DNA from: Chloroflexota bacterium
GTDB lineage: Bacteria; Chloroflexota; Dehalococcoidia; Lucifugimonadales; UBA3495
NCBI GenBank assembly: GCA_026710825.1
Contig: JAPOQH010000047.1
Coordinates: 39,906-103,905 of the forward strand
Direction: 5' to 3'
DNA length: 64,000 nt
The notes under the pieces are model-generated. The model worked only from the letters and a program-made list of their open reading frames with translations, did not search any database and was not told the DNA's origin. Shown here in pieces: positions 53,048-61,274 of this stretch; the stretch's first letter is position 1; each line of letters opens with the position of its first letter. Position numbers and translations under genes: made by a program.

Positions 53048-53713
53048 ATGTCCTTTTGTGATGAAATCGAACTCGAATCGCAGGCACAGCGGGAGGCGAT
53101 GGCCTTCCATCCGTTTGTCCAGGGCATCGGCAACGGCACCCTGCCCATGGACAGTTTCAAGCACTTCATAACCCAGGATTATGTCTATCTGATTGATTTC
53201 GCCCGGTGCCTGGCCCTGGCCGCTGCCAAGGCGCCCGACCTGGAGACGATGTCTTGGTTCGCCCGCTCGGTGGACTACATTCTGAACACCGAGATGGATC
53301 TGCACCGCTCCTACTGCGCACAGTTCGGCATCACCGAGGCGGAACTGGACGCGACGGTGCACGCGCCCACGTGCTACTCCTACACCAGCTATCTGCTGAG
53401 GGTGGCCCACCAGGGGAGCTTCGGGGAACTGGTCGCCGCTCTATTGCCGTGCATCTGGGGTTACTGGCGCGTCGGCGAACGCCTGGCCGACCAGGGCCTG
53501 CCCGACCATGAGGGTTATGCCCAGTGGATCCAGATGTACGCCGCGGCGGAACAGCAGTCCGTGGCGGAGGAGTGCCGCGCCATCTGCGACCGCGTGGCAT
53601 CCACGGCGGGCTCTGCTGAGATCGCGATGATGAAAGAGGCGTACATCACCTGCACGCGTTACGAGCAGGCATTCTGGGAAATGGGGTGGACGCTGGAGGA
53701 CTGGCCGGTGTGA
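53048..53713 (+). CDS. TenA/thiaminase II-family protein
   Basis: A 221-residue all-helical protein. HPFVQGIGNGTLPMDSFKHFITQDYVYLIDFARCLALAAAKAPD, the CYSYTSYLL stretch, LLPCIWGYWRVG and the C-terminal YEQAFWEMGW match TenA, which hydrolyses aminopyrimidines to salvage thiamin. It is the end of the trmD-thioesterase-TenA run and is followed by two tRNA genes on the other strand. Confidence 0.9.
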   Translation: MSFCDEIELESQAQREAMAFHPFVQGIGNGTLPMDSFKHFITQDYVYLIDFARCLALAAAKAPDLETMSWFARSVDYILNTEMDLHRSYCAQFGITEAELDATVHAPTCYSYTSYLLRVAHQGSFGELVAALLPCIWGYWRVGERLADQGLPDHEGYAQWIQMYAAAEQQSVAEECRAICDRVASTAGSAEIAMMKEAYITCTRYEQAFWEMGWTLEDWPV

Positions 53714-53718
53714 CGGGC

Positions 53719-53793
53719 TGGTCGGGGTGGGCAGATTCGAACTGCCGATCTCCTGCTCCCAAAGCAGGCGCCTTGCCGCTAGGCCACACCCCG
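53719..53793 (-). tRNA. tRNA-Pro (anticodon UGG), CCA encoded
   Basis: Reading the minus strand: acceptor CGGGGTG pairs perfectly with CACCCCG, anticodon arm CCTGC-TTTGGGA-GCAGG carries TGG, and the T-arm has the GTTCGAAT loop. The discriminator A and an encoded CCA (53719-53721 on the plus strand, read as CCA) complete it. Confidence 0.93.
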
Positions 53794-53832
53794 AACCGAG
53801 GCCAATTTGCTGGCCGGGGCCAGAGACGCAAG

Positions 53833-53904
53833 TACCCCCGCGGAGACTCGAACTCCGGTCTCTGGCTCCGGAGGCCAGCACTCTATCCACTGAGCTACGG
53901 GGGC
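53833..53904 (-). tRNA. tRNA-Arg (anticodon CCG)
   Basis: On the minus strand: acceptor GCCCCCG with CGGGGGT (one G-T closing pair), D-arm GTAGCTCAGTGG, anticodon arm CTGGC-CTCCGGA-GCCAG carrying CCG, and T-loop GTTCGAGTC. CCA is not encoded. It lies 40 bases from the tRNA-Pro gene. Confidence 0.92.
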
Positions 53905-53972
53905 AATTGCTATTCTAGCACACGCCCGGTCGGCGGCCGGCCACATACCGGTAGACCCGGTGGGCGTCGCGG

Positions 53973-54434
53973 TTAGTACGCCAATCCCCCCTCGCAGGAA
54001 ACGGCCAGCGGTGGTGATCCTGACCCATCTTCGCTGGCGGTGTGAACCTCGTATAGGCTGCCGTCGTAGCTGAAGGTGAACCGGTAGCCGGGAACGATCA
54101 CCTTGGCGTACATGTGCCCCGGCTCGGGGCAACCCAGAGACGCGTCAGGCCAGCGTACGCCCTCCTGGCTAACGAATTCCAGGTCGTCGGGTGACACCGA
54201 CAGACGGTCGGCCAGGACGTTGCGAGCCTCGACCACGAGCCTGGACGGTTCCCACGAGTCCGCGCCCGTTTGCGGATCCTGATTTTGCCGAGGCTCGAGC
54301 CGCTCGCCCTGCAGGTCAGCGGTATACGCAATCGATGGCGATGTGGTCAACAAGGCGATGGTCGCGGCGATGATCAGGGCGAATCCAAATGAGAACCACC
54401 TCAGCATGTGTTGGGAGTTCAATGAATTCTGCAT
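53973..54434 (-). CDS. Secreted protein, paralogue of the next lipoprotein
   Basis: A 153-residue exported protein with an N-terminal signal/membrane segment (FGFALIIAATIALLT) and a C-terminal domain ARNVLADRLSVSPDDLEFVSQEGVRWPDASLGCPEPGHMYAKVIVPGYRFTFSYDGSLYEVHT. The same domain occurs in the protein at 54649. GGGAGGG 8 bases before ATG 54434. Function unknown; two Cys may form a disulfide. Confidence 0.75.
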   Translation of the reverse strand: MQNSLNSQHMLRWFSFGFALIIAATIALLTTSPSIAYTADLQGERLEPRQNQDPQTGADSWEPSRLVVEARNVLADRLSVSPDDLEFVSQEGVRWPDASLGCPEPGHMYAKVIVPGYRFTFSYDGSLYEVHTASEDGSGSPPLAVSCEGGLAY

Positions 54435-54648
54435 GGAGTATCCCTCCCGCATCTGTATGTGATGATGAATGTATCTTGTGATCAGTTATACGATCGATGG
54501 TAGCTTTGTCCCTTATTAACATTCTACCAGTGGGCATCAGCCCGCCTCGCGACAACGCCGACAGATCCTGTCGGGCACGTTGTGCCGTGTCCCGCTAGAG
54601 GCTCCCCGCGACCGGTGCGAAAAAACGCTCGCGAGCGCGCTGCCCGCC

Positions 54649-55140
54649 TCAGTAAGACGTCCCGCCCTCGCAGGACACCATCATCGCCGGCGAACCAGAA
54701 TCGCCGCCGCCGGACGTGTGAACCTCGTAGTCATTCCCGGCGTAGCTGAAGGTAATGCGATGGCCCGGCGTGATCACCTGGGCGTACATCATGCCAGCCT
54801 CGGGACATCCCAGCGAAGAATCCGCCCACTCGACTGCTTCGTCGCTGACCAACGCCAGATCGTCGGCAGAGACCGACAGCCGCTCCGCCAGGACTTGCTG
54901 CGCCTGTTGCTGCAACGCATTCAGGGGTTGCGGCGGTGCAGGTAAGTCTGAGGCGTCGGGTTCCGCGTCGCTGGCGCAGGCCAACGAAAGGCCCACGACC
55001 ACCACAACGAATGCGGTCAAGACGAACCGCGAATAACGGGTTGCGGACCACCACCCGGGATTTCGGGAGCCGGACGAACTCCCTGTGGGCCACCGGTCCC
55101 GGGGTGCGTCATGCAATCGGCCATAGCCTTTGAAGTACAT
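54649..55140 (-). CDS. Lipoprotein, paralogue of the preceding gene
   Basis: A 163-residue lipoprotein: hydrophobic stretch ending LSLAC, then CASDAEPDASD. The domain QQVLAERLSVSADDLALVSDEAVEWADSSLGCPEAGMMYAQVITPGHRITFSYAGNDYEVHT matches the protein at 53973. ATG 55140 with AGAGG before it. It is 7 bases after the DUF4097-type gene and so in its operon. Confidence 0.78.
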   Translation of the reverse strand: MYFKGYGRLHDAPRDRWPTGSSSGSRNPGWWSATRYSRFVLTAFVVVVVGLSLACASDAEPDASDLPAPPQPLNALQQQAQQVLAERLSVSADDLALVSDEAVEWADSSLGCPEAGMMYAQVITPGHRITFSYAGNDYEVHTSGGGDSGSPAMMVSCEGGTSY

Positions 55141-55147
55141 GCTGCCT

Positions 55148-55972
55148 CTACTCAACGGTGATGGAACCGTTGGAAGTGACCAGCTCCAGCCGGGCGTCGC
55201 CGCGGCCGATGACGGCTTCCTTATGGTTCCGACCTAGGGCGCTTTGCGCGGCGCCGGCGCCGATATCGATGCTGCCGTTACTGGTCCTGGCCTGCACACT
55301 CACGCTGGGAGATTCGCCCCGCAGCGTTGCCTTGACACTGCCGTTCGATGTTCTGAACCGGTTGTCGGTTCCGGCCGCGAGTTCCCCCTGAAATCGGATT
55401 GGACCGTTGGAAGTCGAGAGATCAAACGCCCCCATTCCTTCCTGCACAGCGATCTTGCCATTGAACGTCGTTATGTCGTATTCACCCGAGGCATCATCCG
55501 CCTGGATACTTCCATTGGACGCGTGCAGTTGGACTGTACCGCTTACTCCTCCGATCTTGATGTCGCCGTTTTCCACTCGTACCTCTACGTCCGAATCGCT
55601 CGGCAAGACAATTCCAATTTGGGCGCGCCGGCCCCAGGGGAAAATTCCTGCCCAGAAGCCGCGCCCCGCTGCACCGACGGTCACGGTGTCCCCGTCCTGT
55701 GTTGCCCAGTATTCAAGCTGTTTCGGACGCCGTAGTTCCGCCACCACTTCAACCCGATCTGTGTTGTCGCTACCGGAAACCACGACTCTTCCGTTGAAGT
55801 TGCTCACAATCACCGTCGGTTTGCCAGCGATCGAGAAGGTTTCTGCCTCGGCAACCACCGGCCAGGCGCCGTTTGGGTTCGGGAGTCCGCACGCCATCGC
55901 TGTCAAACCAGCGACTGCGGCGAATAAAACGATGGCAGACAGCCTGAACCGGATCAGTGAAAAAAATCCCAT
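55148..55972 (-). CDS. DUF4097-like beta-helical lipoprotein
   Basis: A 274-residue lipoprotein (signal ending LTAMAC) with repeated NGS/NGK turns: VENGDIKIGG, ASNGSIQADD, TFNGKIAVQ, TSNGPIRFQG, TSNGSVKATL, TSNGSIDIG, TSNGSITVE. The period of about 20 residues fits the DUF4097 right-handed beta-helix. AGGAG 8 bases before ATG 55972. Probably on the cell surface; it is in tandem with the two paralogous exported proteins. Confidence 0.82.
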   Translation of the reverse strand: MGFFSLIRFRLSAIVLFAAVAGLTAMACGLPNPNGAWPVVAEAETFSIAGKPTVIVSNFNGRVVVSGSDNTDRVEVVAELRRPKQLEYWATQDGDTVTVGAAGRGFWAGIFPWGRRAQIGIVLPSDSDVEVRVENGDIKIGGVSGTVQLHASNGSIQADDASGEYDITTFNGKIAVQEGMGAFDLSTSNGPIRFQGELAAGTDNRFRTSNGSVKATLRGESPSVSVQARTSNGSIDIGAGAAQSALGRNHKEAVIGRGDARLELVTSNGSITVE

Positions 55973-55991
55973 GCAAAATCTCCTGGTTTGC

Positions 55992-56882
55992 CTACCGCGA
56001 GACGCCGAGCTTTTCAGCCAGCCACGCGCCCCGCACTTGCCCATGCTCGTGTCCGCCGCCTTCTGCCGCGCCTTCGTACACGCGCAGATCGCAATCGGGC
56101 AGCGCGGCGGCCAGTGCCTCCGCGAACGATAGCGGGCACAGGCTGCGGTCAAAACGGCCGGCGCTCATCAGCACCGGGGCTTGCACGGACCCCGCGAATC
56201 CAATGGGATCGACCAGCGACGTGATGCCCGCCACGGTCTCCAGGCTGTCTGGATAAGCGCGCAGGTAGTCGCCCAATTCGCCCAGCGGATAGCCTAACCC
56301 CGGCTGCAACGCGGTGGGATGCCCCAATGCCATGGGCGTATCGGCGGCCACCGCTGCGATACCTGAACGGTGCGCCGCCGTCGCCAACGCCAGGGCCGCC
56401 CCCAATCCCGCGCCAGTCAAGGCAATCGCCCCGATTTGCACCTGCTGCTGCTCTCTCAAGATGTCGATGGCGCGCAGCGCGTCCGCGTATGCGCCCAGCA
56501 GGGTGTACGTCTCCGCGCTATCGATGCCGTCGGTCAGCAGCCCCGGGTACGCCGCGCGGACCAGTACATCGCTGTTGCGCTGCCCCCGGTAGGTCGGGTT
56601 CATCACCACGGCATGTTGGCGCAACGGAGTGTAGATAATGTCGTGGACGCTCCCGTAGTCGGGCATCCGCACCAACGCGGGGAAAGGCCCGTCGCCGTGC
56701 GGGACCGAAAACCACGCATACAACCGGTGCCCACCGCTGCTGTTGTAGTGCATCCGGAACACATCCCATTCGGGCTGCGAATAGAAAGCGTCCCGCTCCA
56801 GCGTGATATCCGGTGGGGTTTCCGCCAGTTGGGCTTCGGTCTGCTCCCAGAACGCCGCTGAGGATGATGGTGCGCTGGTCAT
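55992..56882 (-). CDS. AXE1-like alpha/beta hydrolase lacking the nucleophile
   Basis: A 296-residue alpha/beta-hydrolase-fold protein related to the acetyl-xylan-esterase-type protein encoded next to it. At the nucleophile elbow it reads IALTGAGLGAALAL instead of G-x-S-x-G, so the catalytic Ser is absent. The Asp (SAGRFDRSLCP) and His (EGGGHEHGQ) regions remain. It is probably a binding or structural partner of the active esterase, from which it is separated by 10 bases. Confidence 0.8.
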   Translation of the reverse strand: MTSAPSSSAAFWEQTEAQLAETPPDITLERDAFYSQPEWDVFRMHYNSSGGHRLYAWFSVPHGDGPFPALVRMPDYGSVHDIIYTPLRQHAVVMNPTYRGQRNSDVLVRAAYPGLLTDGIDSAETYTLLGAYADALRAIDILREQQQVQIGAIALTGAGLGAALALATAAHRSGIAAVAADTPMALGHPTALQPGLGYPLGELGDYLRAYPDSLETVAGITSLVDPIGFAGSVQAPVLMSAGRFDRSLCPLSFAEALAAALPDCDLRVYEGAAEGGGHEHGQVRGAWLAEKLGVSR

Positions 56883-56892
56883 CCGGTCCTCC

Positions 56893-57825
56893 TTACGACG
56901 CTGTGGCTCCCATGCGCTGTTGCAGCCACGCGGCCTCCCATGCGGGATAGGCGTGGGCGTTTCCGTGGCCGGAATTGGGGAACAGCCGCAACTCGCGCTC
57001 GGGGTTCAACAGACGGTAGGCCGCATAACCGGTTTCCGGCGGGCAAACCTCATCCTCCATGGCAATTCCCACCGCCATCGGACACTCAATGCGCGGCGCA
57101 AAATTCACCGCGTCAAAATACCGCAGCGTGTCCAGCGCCTGCTCAACGCGGTCCGGATACGCCCGTGCGTAGCAGGACAGTTCGTCGTAGGGATAGCTGC
57201 GCAGCATCCGCATGGATTCAGGGAAACAGCAGAGGAACGGATAACCCGCCACTCCGGCCTTGATCTCGTGCCTCAGCCCGGTCGTGATCAGCGTCAGTCC
57301 GCCGCCCTGGCTGCTGCCGCAACAGTAAATCTGCGATGCATCGACCTCCGGACGGGACAGCAGAAAATCAACTCCCCGCACGCAGTCGGAGATCACTCCC
57401 TTGTAGCTGTACGTTTCCCGATCCTCGACGCCGTGGGTCAGCAGGCCTGGGTAGCCAGGGTTGAACTCGGCGCTGCTGGGCAGCTTGCCCCGAACCGCTA
57501 CCGATAGCGCCGCCACGCCTTTGCCGGCCCAGTCGCGCCGTAAAGCGGGTTCAGACTTGTAGCCCGGCAGGATCAGGACAGCCGGAAAGGGCCCATCGCC
57601 GGGAGCGGGAACGGCGTACCAACCGAAAATCTCCAGGTCGTCCAAGCTCCGATAGCAAACCTGGTACACGCTGGCGGTTTCCGTGCTGCGCAACGGGTCA
57701 TGCGTAACTTTGGAGTCCAGGGGGATCCCGTTGAGACCAGAGAGAACACCGTCCCAGAACTGGTCAAAGTCATCCGGGCAAGTTACCTGGGTGGCGAACG
57801 CCACCAGATCCGATTCGGTAGCCAT
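56893..57825 (-). CDS. Acetyl xylan esterase (AXE1) family hydrolase
   Basis: A 310-residue alpha/beta hydrolase. The nucleophile elbow YCCGSSQGGGL is intact, VGIAMEDEVCPPETGYAAYRLL supplies the Asp, and FPNSGHGNAHAYP the His. AXE1-type enzymes deacetylate sugars and related compounds. It begins the minus-strand operon that runs through the inactive paralogue and the surface lipoproteins. Confidence 0.88.
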   Translation of the reverse strand: MATESDLVAFATQVTCPDDFDQFWDGVLSGLNGIPLDSKVTHDPLRSTETASVYQVCYRSLDDLEIFGWYAVPAPGDGPFPAVLILPGYKSEPALRRDWAGKGVAALSVAVRGKLPSSAEFNPGYPGLLTHGVEDRETYSYKGVISDCVRGVDFLLSRPEVDASQIYCCGSSQGGGLTLITTGLRHEIKAGVAGYPFLCCFPESMRMLRSYPYDELSCYARAYPDRVEQALDTLRYFDAVNFAPRIECPMAVGIAMEDEVCPPETGYAAYRLLNPERELRLFPNSGHGNAHAYPAWEAAWLQQRMGATAS

Positions 57826-57951
57826 TTCCGCACTCCTTGGCGGGCATCTCAGGGTGAACTTTCCAGCGCATTATACACGGGGCCCGGTGCTATAATTCCG
57901 GCACTTGCCGCCGGACCGGAAGCCGGGGCAAATCCAGGAGATGATGAGAAT

Positions 57952-58854
57952 ATGAAAGCGGGATTTATTGGCGTTGGCAACATGGGCAACCCCATGGCGG
58001 CAAACATGATCAAGGCAGGGCACCAACTCACGGTTCACGACCTGCGCCGCGAGTCGGCCACCAACCTGTTGGAGATGGGAGCGGAGTGGTCTGATACCCC
58101 CGCCGGTTGCGTGGCCGGCAACGACGCCGTGTTCACCTCGCTGCCCGTGCCGCGGGACGTGGAGGCCGTGGTGATGGGCGAGAACGGCATCATGTCCGCC
58201 GCCGGAAATGGCGACGTGTACGTCGACCTGTCCACCAACTCCCCCACCGTCATCCGCCGCATTCACGCGGAATGTGGCGCGCGCGGCGTTACCGTGCTGG
58301 ACGCCCCCGTCAGCGGCGGCGTTTATGGCGCAGCCGCCGGCACGCTGGCCGTCATGGTCGGCGGCGATGAGGCGACCTACAACAACGTCAAGCCCATGCT
58401 GGACGCCATCGGCGCCCACGTTGTCTATTGCGGCGAAATCGGGAACGGCATGGTTACCAAGATCTGCAACAACCTGCTCTCCATGGGCATCGGCGTGCTG
58501 ATGTCCGAAGCTCTCACGCTGGGCGTCAAGGCCGGCGTGTCGCTGGAAACGCTGGCCGACGTGATCGCTAACAGCAGCGGTGGCAACCGCCGTTTGGTGG
58601 AAAAGTTCCCGCGTTACCTGTTCGTCGACAACTTCGAGCCTGGATTCGCCACCGCCCTGGCGGCCAAGGATGTTCGACTGGCCACCGACCTGGGCCGCGA
58701 GTACGGCATCCCCATGGAACTGTCCAACCTCGTGGACCAGCGCCACGTCGAGGCCCTGTTCCGTGGTTGGGGCCCCGAGGACTCCGACGCCGTCGCCAAG
58801 CTGCAGGAGGAGAAATCCGGCGTACAACTGCGCTTCGGCGGCATGGGCGAGTGA
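57952..58854 (+). CDS. NAD(P)-dependent beta-hydroxyacid dehydrogenase
   Basis: A 300-residue 3-hydroxyisobutyrate/tartronate-semialdehyde-type dehydrogenase. The dinucleotide fold FIGVGNMGNPMAANMIKAGH at residues 4-23, DAPVSGGVYGAAAGTLAVMVGG (substrate loop) and NGMVTKICNNLLSMGIGVLMSEAL with the catalytic Lys are typical. The exact substrate is not predictable. ATG 57952 is the family start. Confidence 0.93.
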   Translation: MKAGFIGVGNMGNPMAANMIKAGHQLTVHDLRRESATNLLEMGAEWSDTPAGCVAGNDAVFTSLPVPRDVEAVVMGENGIMSAAGNGDVYVDLSTNSPTVIRRIHAECGARGVTVLDAPVSGGVYGAAAGTLAVMVGGDEATYNNVKPMLDAIGAHVVYCGEIGNGMVTKICNNLLSMGIGVLMSEALTLGVKAGVSLETLADVIANSSGGNRRLVEKFPRYLFVDNFEPGFATALAAKDVRLATDLGREYGIPMELSNLVDQRHVEALFRGWGPEDSDAVAKLQEEKSGVQLRFGGMGE

Positions 58855-58914
58855 TGCGCAACGACTACGATGTATAGACTAGCCCGCTAAACCGGCACTT
58901 GAAAACGCACGCAG

Positions 58915-59286
58915 ATGACGGATTTCGGAACGACAAACAAGACTCCCGGCGACTACCTGGCCGCAGCGGACCGGGAGTTTGCGGCCGGAAATCACGATGG
59001 CGGATCCGTTCTGTTGACTCAATCTGTGCATTGCGCTCTGGCTCGACTCGCCGAGGAAGTCGGGAAACCTGCCGGGACGCGCGACGAACTGCGGGAGTTT
59101 GCCGAGTGGCTTGATCGCAAGCACGGCACGGAGGACGGTTGGCACGCTCGTAACTTGCGGACAGCCAATTCGTTCCGCGACAACGCGGTTCACAGTTTCT
59201 TGGCGCCGGAAGACATGGAATTGGGCCGTCCGCTGGTCCGAGACTTCGTGGAACGACTGCTGTCGTATCAAAAAGCGGACGCATGA
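58915..59286 (+). CDS. HEPN-like small protein with R-x4-H motif
   Basis: A 123-residue helical protein. PGDYLAAADREFAAGNHDGGSVLLTQSVHCALARLAEE is the PaREP1/HEPN-like helix pair, and NSFRDNAVHSF contains R-D-N-A-V-H, i.e. R-x4-H, the catalytic motif of HEPN ribonucleases. The stop overlaps the ATG of the next gene by ATGA. Together the two genes look like a toxin-antitoxin-type pair, which is inference. Confidence 0.65.
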   Translation: MTDFGTTNKTPGDYLAAADREFAAGNHDGGSVLLTQSVHCALARLAEEVGKPAGTRDELREFAEWLDRKHGTEDGWHARNLRTANSFRDNAVHSFLAPEDMELGRPLVRDFVERLLSYQKADA

Positions 59287-59657
59287 CAGAGGCGCAGCAC
59301 TTGGAGGTGGCCTTTCGACTCAATCGTCTCGCGGAACAATTACAATCGGATGGCGACGACGTCGCGATGGCGGAGATGCTGTGGGGTACCGTAAACCGAA
59401 TCACCAACGCCATAGCGATTCAGCACCAACTCGGCGACGGTACCAGACTACCGAGGGTTGGCTCAGTCATCCACCACTTGGTCAGGGGACACCAGGTTCA
59501 ATTGGATCTTCAACACGGCGTTCACGCGGTTGGGGCATTGCACGGTCATTTCTACAATAGCCACCTTCGGCCTCAGGATGTCGAGGGTCATGTCGTCGAA
59601 ACACAGGGTTTTATCGCCAACCTGCTTGACCTGTACGATAACCATGCCAACCAGTAA
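59283..59657 (+). CDS. HEPN-like small protein, partner of the preceding gene
   Basis: A 124-residue helical protein. LQSDGDDVAMAEMLWGTVNRITNAIA is the helix pair, and ALHGHFYNSHLRPQDVEGHV matches ALHENFYENVLPPDEI of the protein at 31403-31762. The R-x4-6-H motif of its partner is not present in the same form. ATG 59283 overlaps the TGA of the preceding gene. A terminator follows. Confidence 0.65.
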   Translation: MTEAQHLEVAFRLNRLAEQLQSDGDDVAMAEMLWGTVNRITNAIAIQHQLGDGTRLPRVGSVIHHLVRGHQVQLDLQHGVHAVGALHGHFYNSHLRPQDVEGHVVETQGFIANLLDLYDNHANQ

Positions 59658-59701
59658 ATCGCGCCGTCCCGATTGACACCTCCGTTCATCGGGATTGCCA
59701 C

Positions 59702-59732
59702 GCCGCCCCCGTAGCGCAATAATGGGGGCGGC
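59702..59732 (+). terminator. Terminator after the HEPN-like pair
   Basis: GCCGCCCCC (59702-59710) and GGGGGCGGC (59724-59732) form a 9-bp stem with a 13-base loop, followed by ATCTTGTT. Confidence 0.65.
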
Positions 59733-59757
59733 ATCTTGTTGCGACACGTTGCCGATC

Positions 59758-60105
59758 GTGGAGACGCAGCCGTTGTTCCGTTCACAGTATCCCGCCCAGG
59801 ACAAACCCAAATACGCCACCCGGTACGTGTACGCCGACACCCAATTGTCCACCCACGGGGGCAATGTCGGGCGCGTCAGCATCACCAGTGAGGAGCACGC
59901 GCGACTCCAGCAAATGGCAGAGTTCCTGGAACGATGCTGCAACGATCTCGACGCCGCCGGCTACGAGGTGATCTCCATCGCCCCGATCGTCAGCGGCCGC
60001 ACCGCCTACATGGCCTCCAACACCGACTTGGCCGACCCGGGACACGGTTACAGCGTCACCGACGGTCTGATCGTCACCGGCAAATTGAAAAACCCTCGCG
60101 ACTGA
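59758..60105 (+). CDS. Hypothetical protein
   Basis: A 115-residue protein, soluble, with a repetitive beta pattern (YATRYVYADTQLSTHG, YEVISIAPIVSGRTAYM, YSVTDGLIVTGKLK). No family was recognised. GTG 59758 or TTG 59773 is the likely start because the frame begins inside the preceding terminator otherwise. It is 16 bases before the UGSC-associated gene and so may be its operon partner. Confidence 0.55.
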   Translation: METQPLFRSQYPAQDKPKYATRYVYADTQLSTHGGNVGRVSITSEEHARLQQMAEFLERCCNDLDAAGYEVISIAPIVSGRTAYMASNTDLADPGHGYSVTDGLIVTGKLKNPRD

Positions 60106-60121
60106 ACACCAGGAGTTTACG

Positions 60122-61150
60122 ATGACCAGCAGCGCCGAACGCCACGTTGAAACCGCCGACACCATCGAGGCCATCGAGGAATGTTTTCGCATGGGGTGGA
60201 CCGACGGATTGCCCGTGGTCCCGCCAGCCGATTACAAGGTCCGTGAGATGCTGTCGGTGGCCGGACTCACCGGCGAGGAGGAACTCCTCAACCTGGACAT
60301 GCGGAGCCGGGTCATCACGTCCGAAAACGCCGCCGCCAACGCCGTGATGGCCGGCTGCCAGGCCGAGTATTTCCCGGTGCTGGTGACCGCGCTCAAGACA
60401 CTGGAGGAAGAGCGCAACTTCGTCAACATGGCGGCATCCTCCACCAGTTCGCCAAGCATCCTCATGGTCCTCAACGGCCCGATCCGCGACGCTCTGGGCA
60501 TCAACAGCCGCGATGGCCTGTTCGGCCCAGGCTTCCGCGCCAACGCCAGGATCGGCCGCGCCGTCCGCCTCTGCTTCATGAACGGCTTCGACGCCTGGCC
60601 GGGCCAATTGGACCGGGGAACCCTGGGCACGCCGGCCAAGTACACCTTCTGCATCGCTGAAAACGAAGAGGACTCCCCCTGGGAACCGCTGCACGTCAGC
60701 CGCGGCTTCAACGCATCCGACAGCGTCGTAACCGTGGCCGTGGCCTACAACCCGGTCAGCGTGCCCAACAGCTACGCCCACTCCGGACAGGCAATCCTCC
60801 TTGCCATCTGCGACGCGCTGCGGTCCGCCGCGTTGGCTCACCGTTATCCGGCCCAGTGGGTCATCGTCATCGGTCCCGAGCACGCCTTGACCCTGCAGGC
60901 CGACGGTTGGACCCGGACCGGCATCCAGGAATTCCTGATCGAAAACAGCGGTCGTTCCCGCGCCGAACTGGTGCGCCTGGGTTCCAAGCAGGGGCCCGAG
61001 CGTCCCGGCGACGAAGAACTGATCATGCGCTGCGCCAACGACCCCAACGACATCCTGATCATGCACGGTGGCGGCACCGGCGGCCGTTACAGCGCGATCA
61101 TCGACACCACCGGTTTCCGCATCCGCACCCGCAAGATCGGCGGCAACTGA
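60122..61150 (+). CDS. Protein of unknown function next to the UGSC selenoprotein
   Basis: A 342-residue cytoplasmic protein. RMGWTDGLPVVPPADYKVREML, ITSENAAANAVMAGCQAEYFPVL and RSRAELVRLGSKQGP are striking conserved-looking blocks. From memory, proteins beginning with TDGLPVVPP are found beside UGSC selenoprotein genes; a catalytic role is not established. It ends 124 bases before the selenoprotein gene. Confidence 0.7.
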   Translation: MTSSAERHVETADTIEAIEECFRMGWTDGLPVVPPADYKVREMLSVAGLTGEEELLNLDMRSRVITSENAAANAVMAGCQAEYFPVLVTALKTLEEERNFVNMAASSTSSPSILMVLNGPIRDALGINSRDGLFGPGFRANARIGRAVRLCFMNGFDAWPGQLDRGTLGTPAKYTFCIAENEEDSPWEPLHVSRGFNASDSVVTVAVAYNPVSVPNSYAHSGQAILLAICDALRSAALAHRYPAQWVIVIGPEHALTLQADGWTRTGIQEFLIENSGRSRAELVRLGSKQGPERPGDEELIMRCANDPNDILIMHGGGTGGRYSAIIDTTGFRIRTRKIGGN

Positions 61151-61274
61151 TCCCAACTCCGTCCCCTTCGACAACCGCGAAAACGCCGCCCAGGGGGTTA
61201 CGCAACCGCGCCCGTTGGCGGTACAATCTGCCCACATATCAATGTCCGACTGGCACCACCTACGGAGGTAAAAC

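Noticed and set aside
53719..53904. tRNA pair as an integration site of a genomic island
   Set aside because: Genes on both sides have normal composition, no integrase and no direct repeat of a tRNA 3' end were seen.
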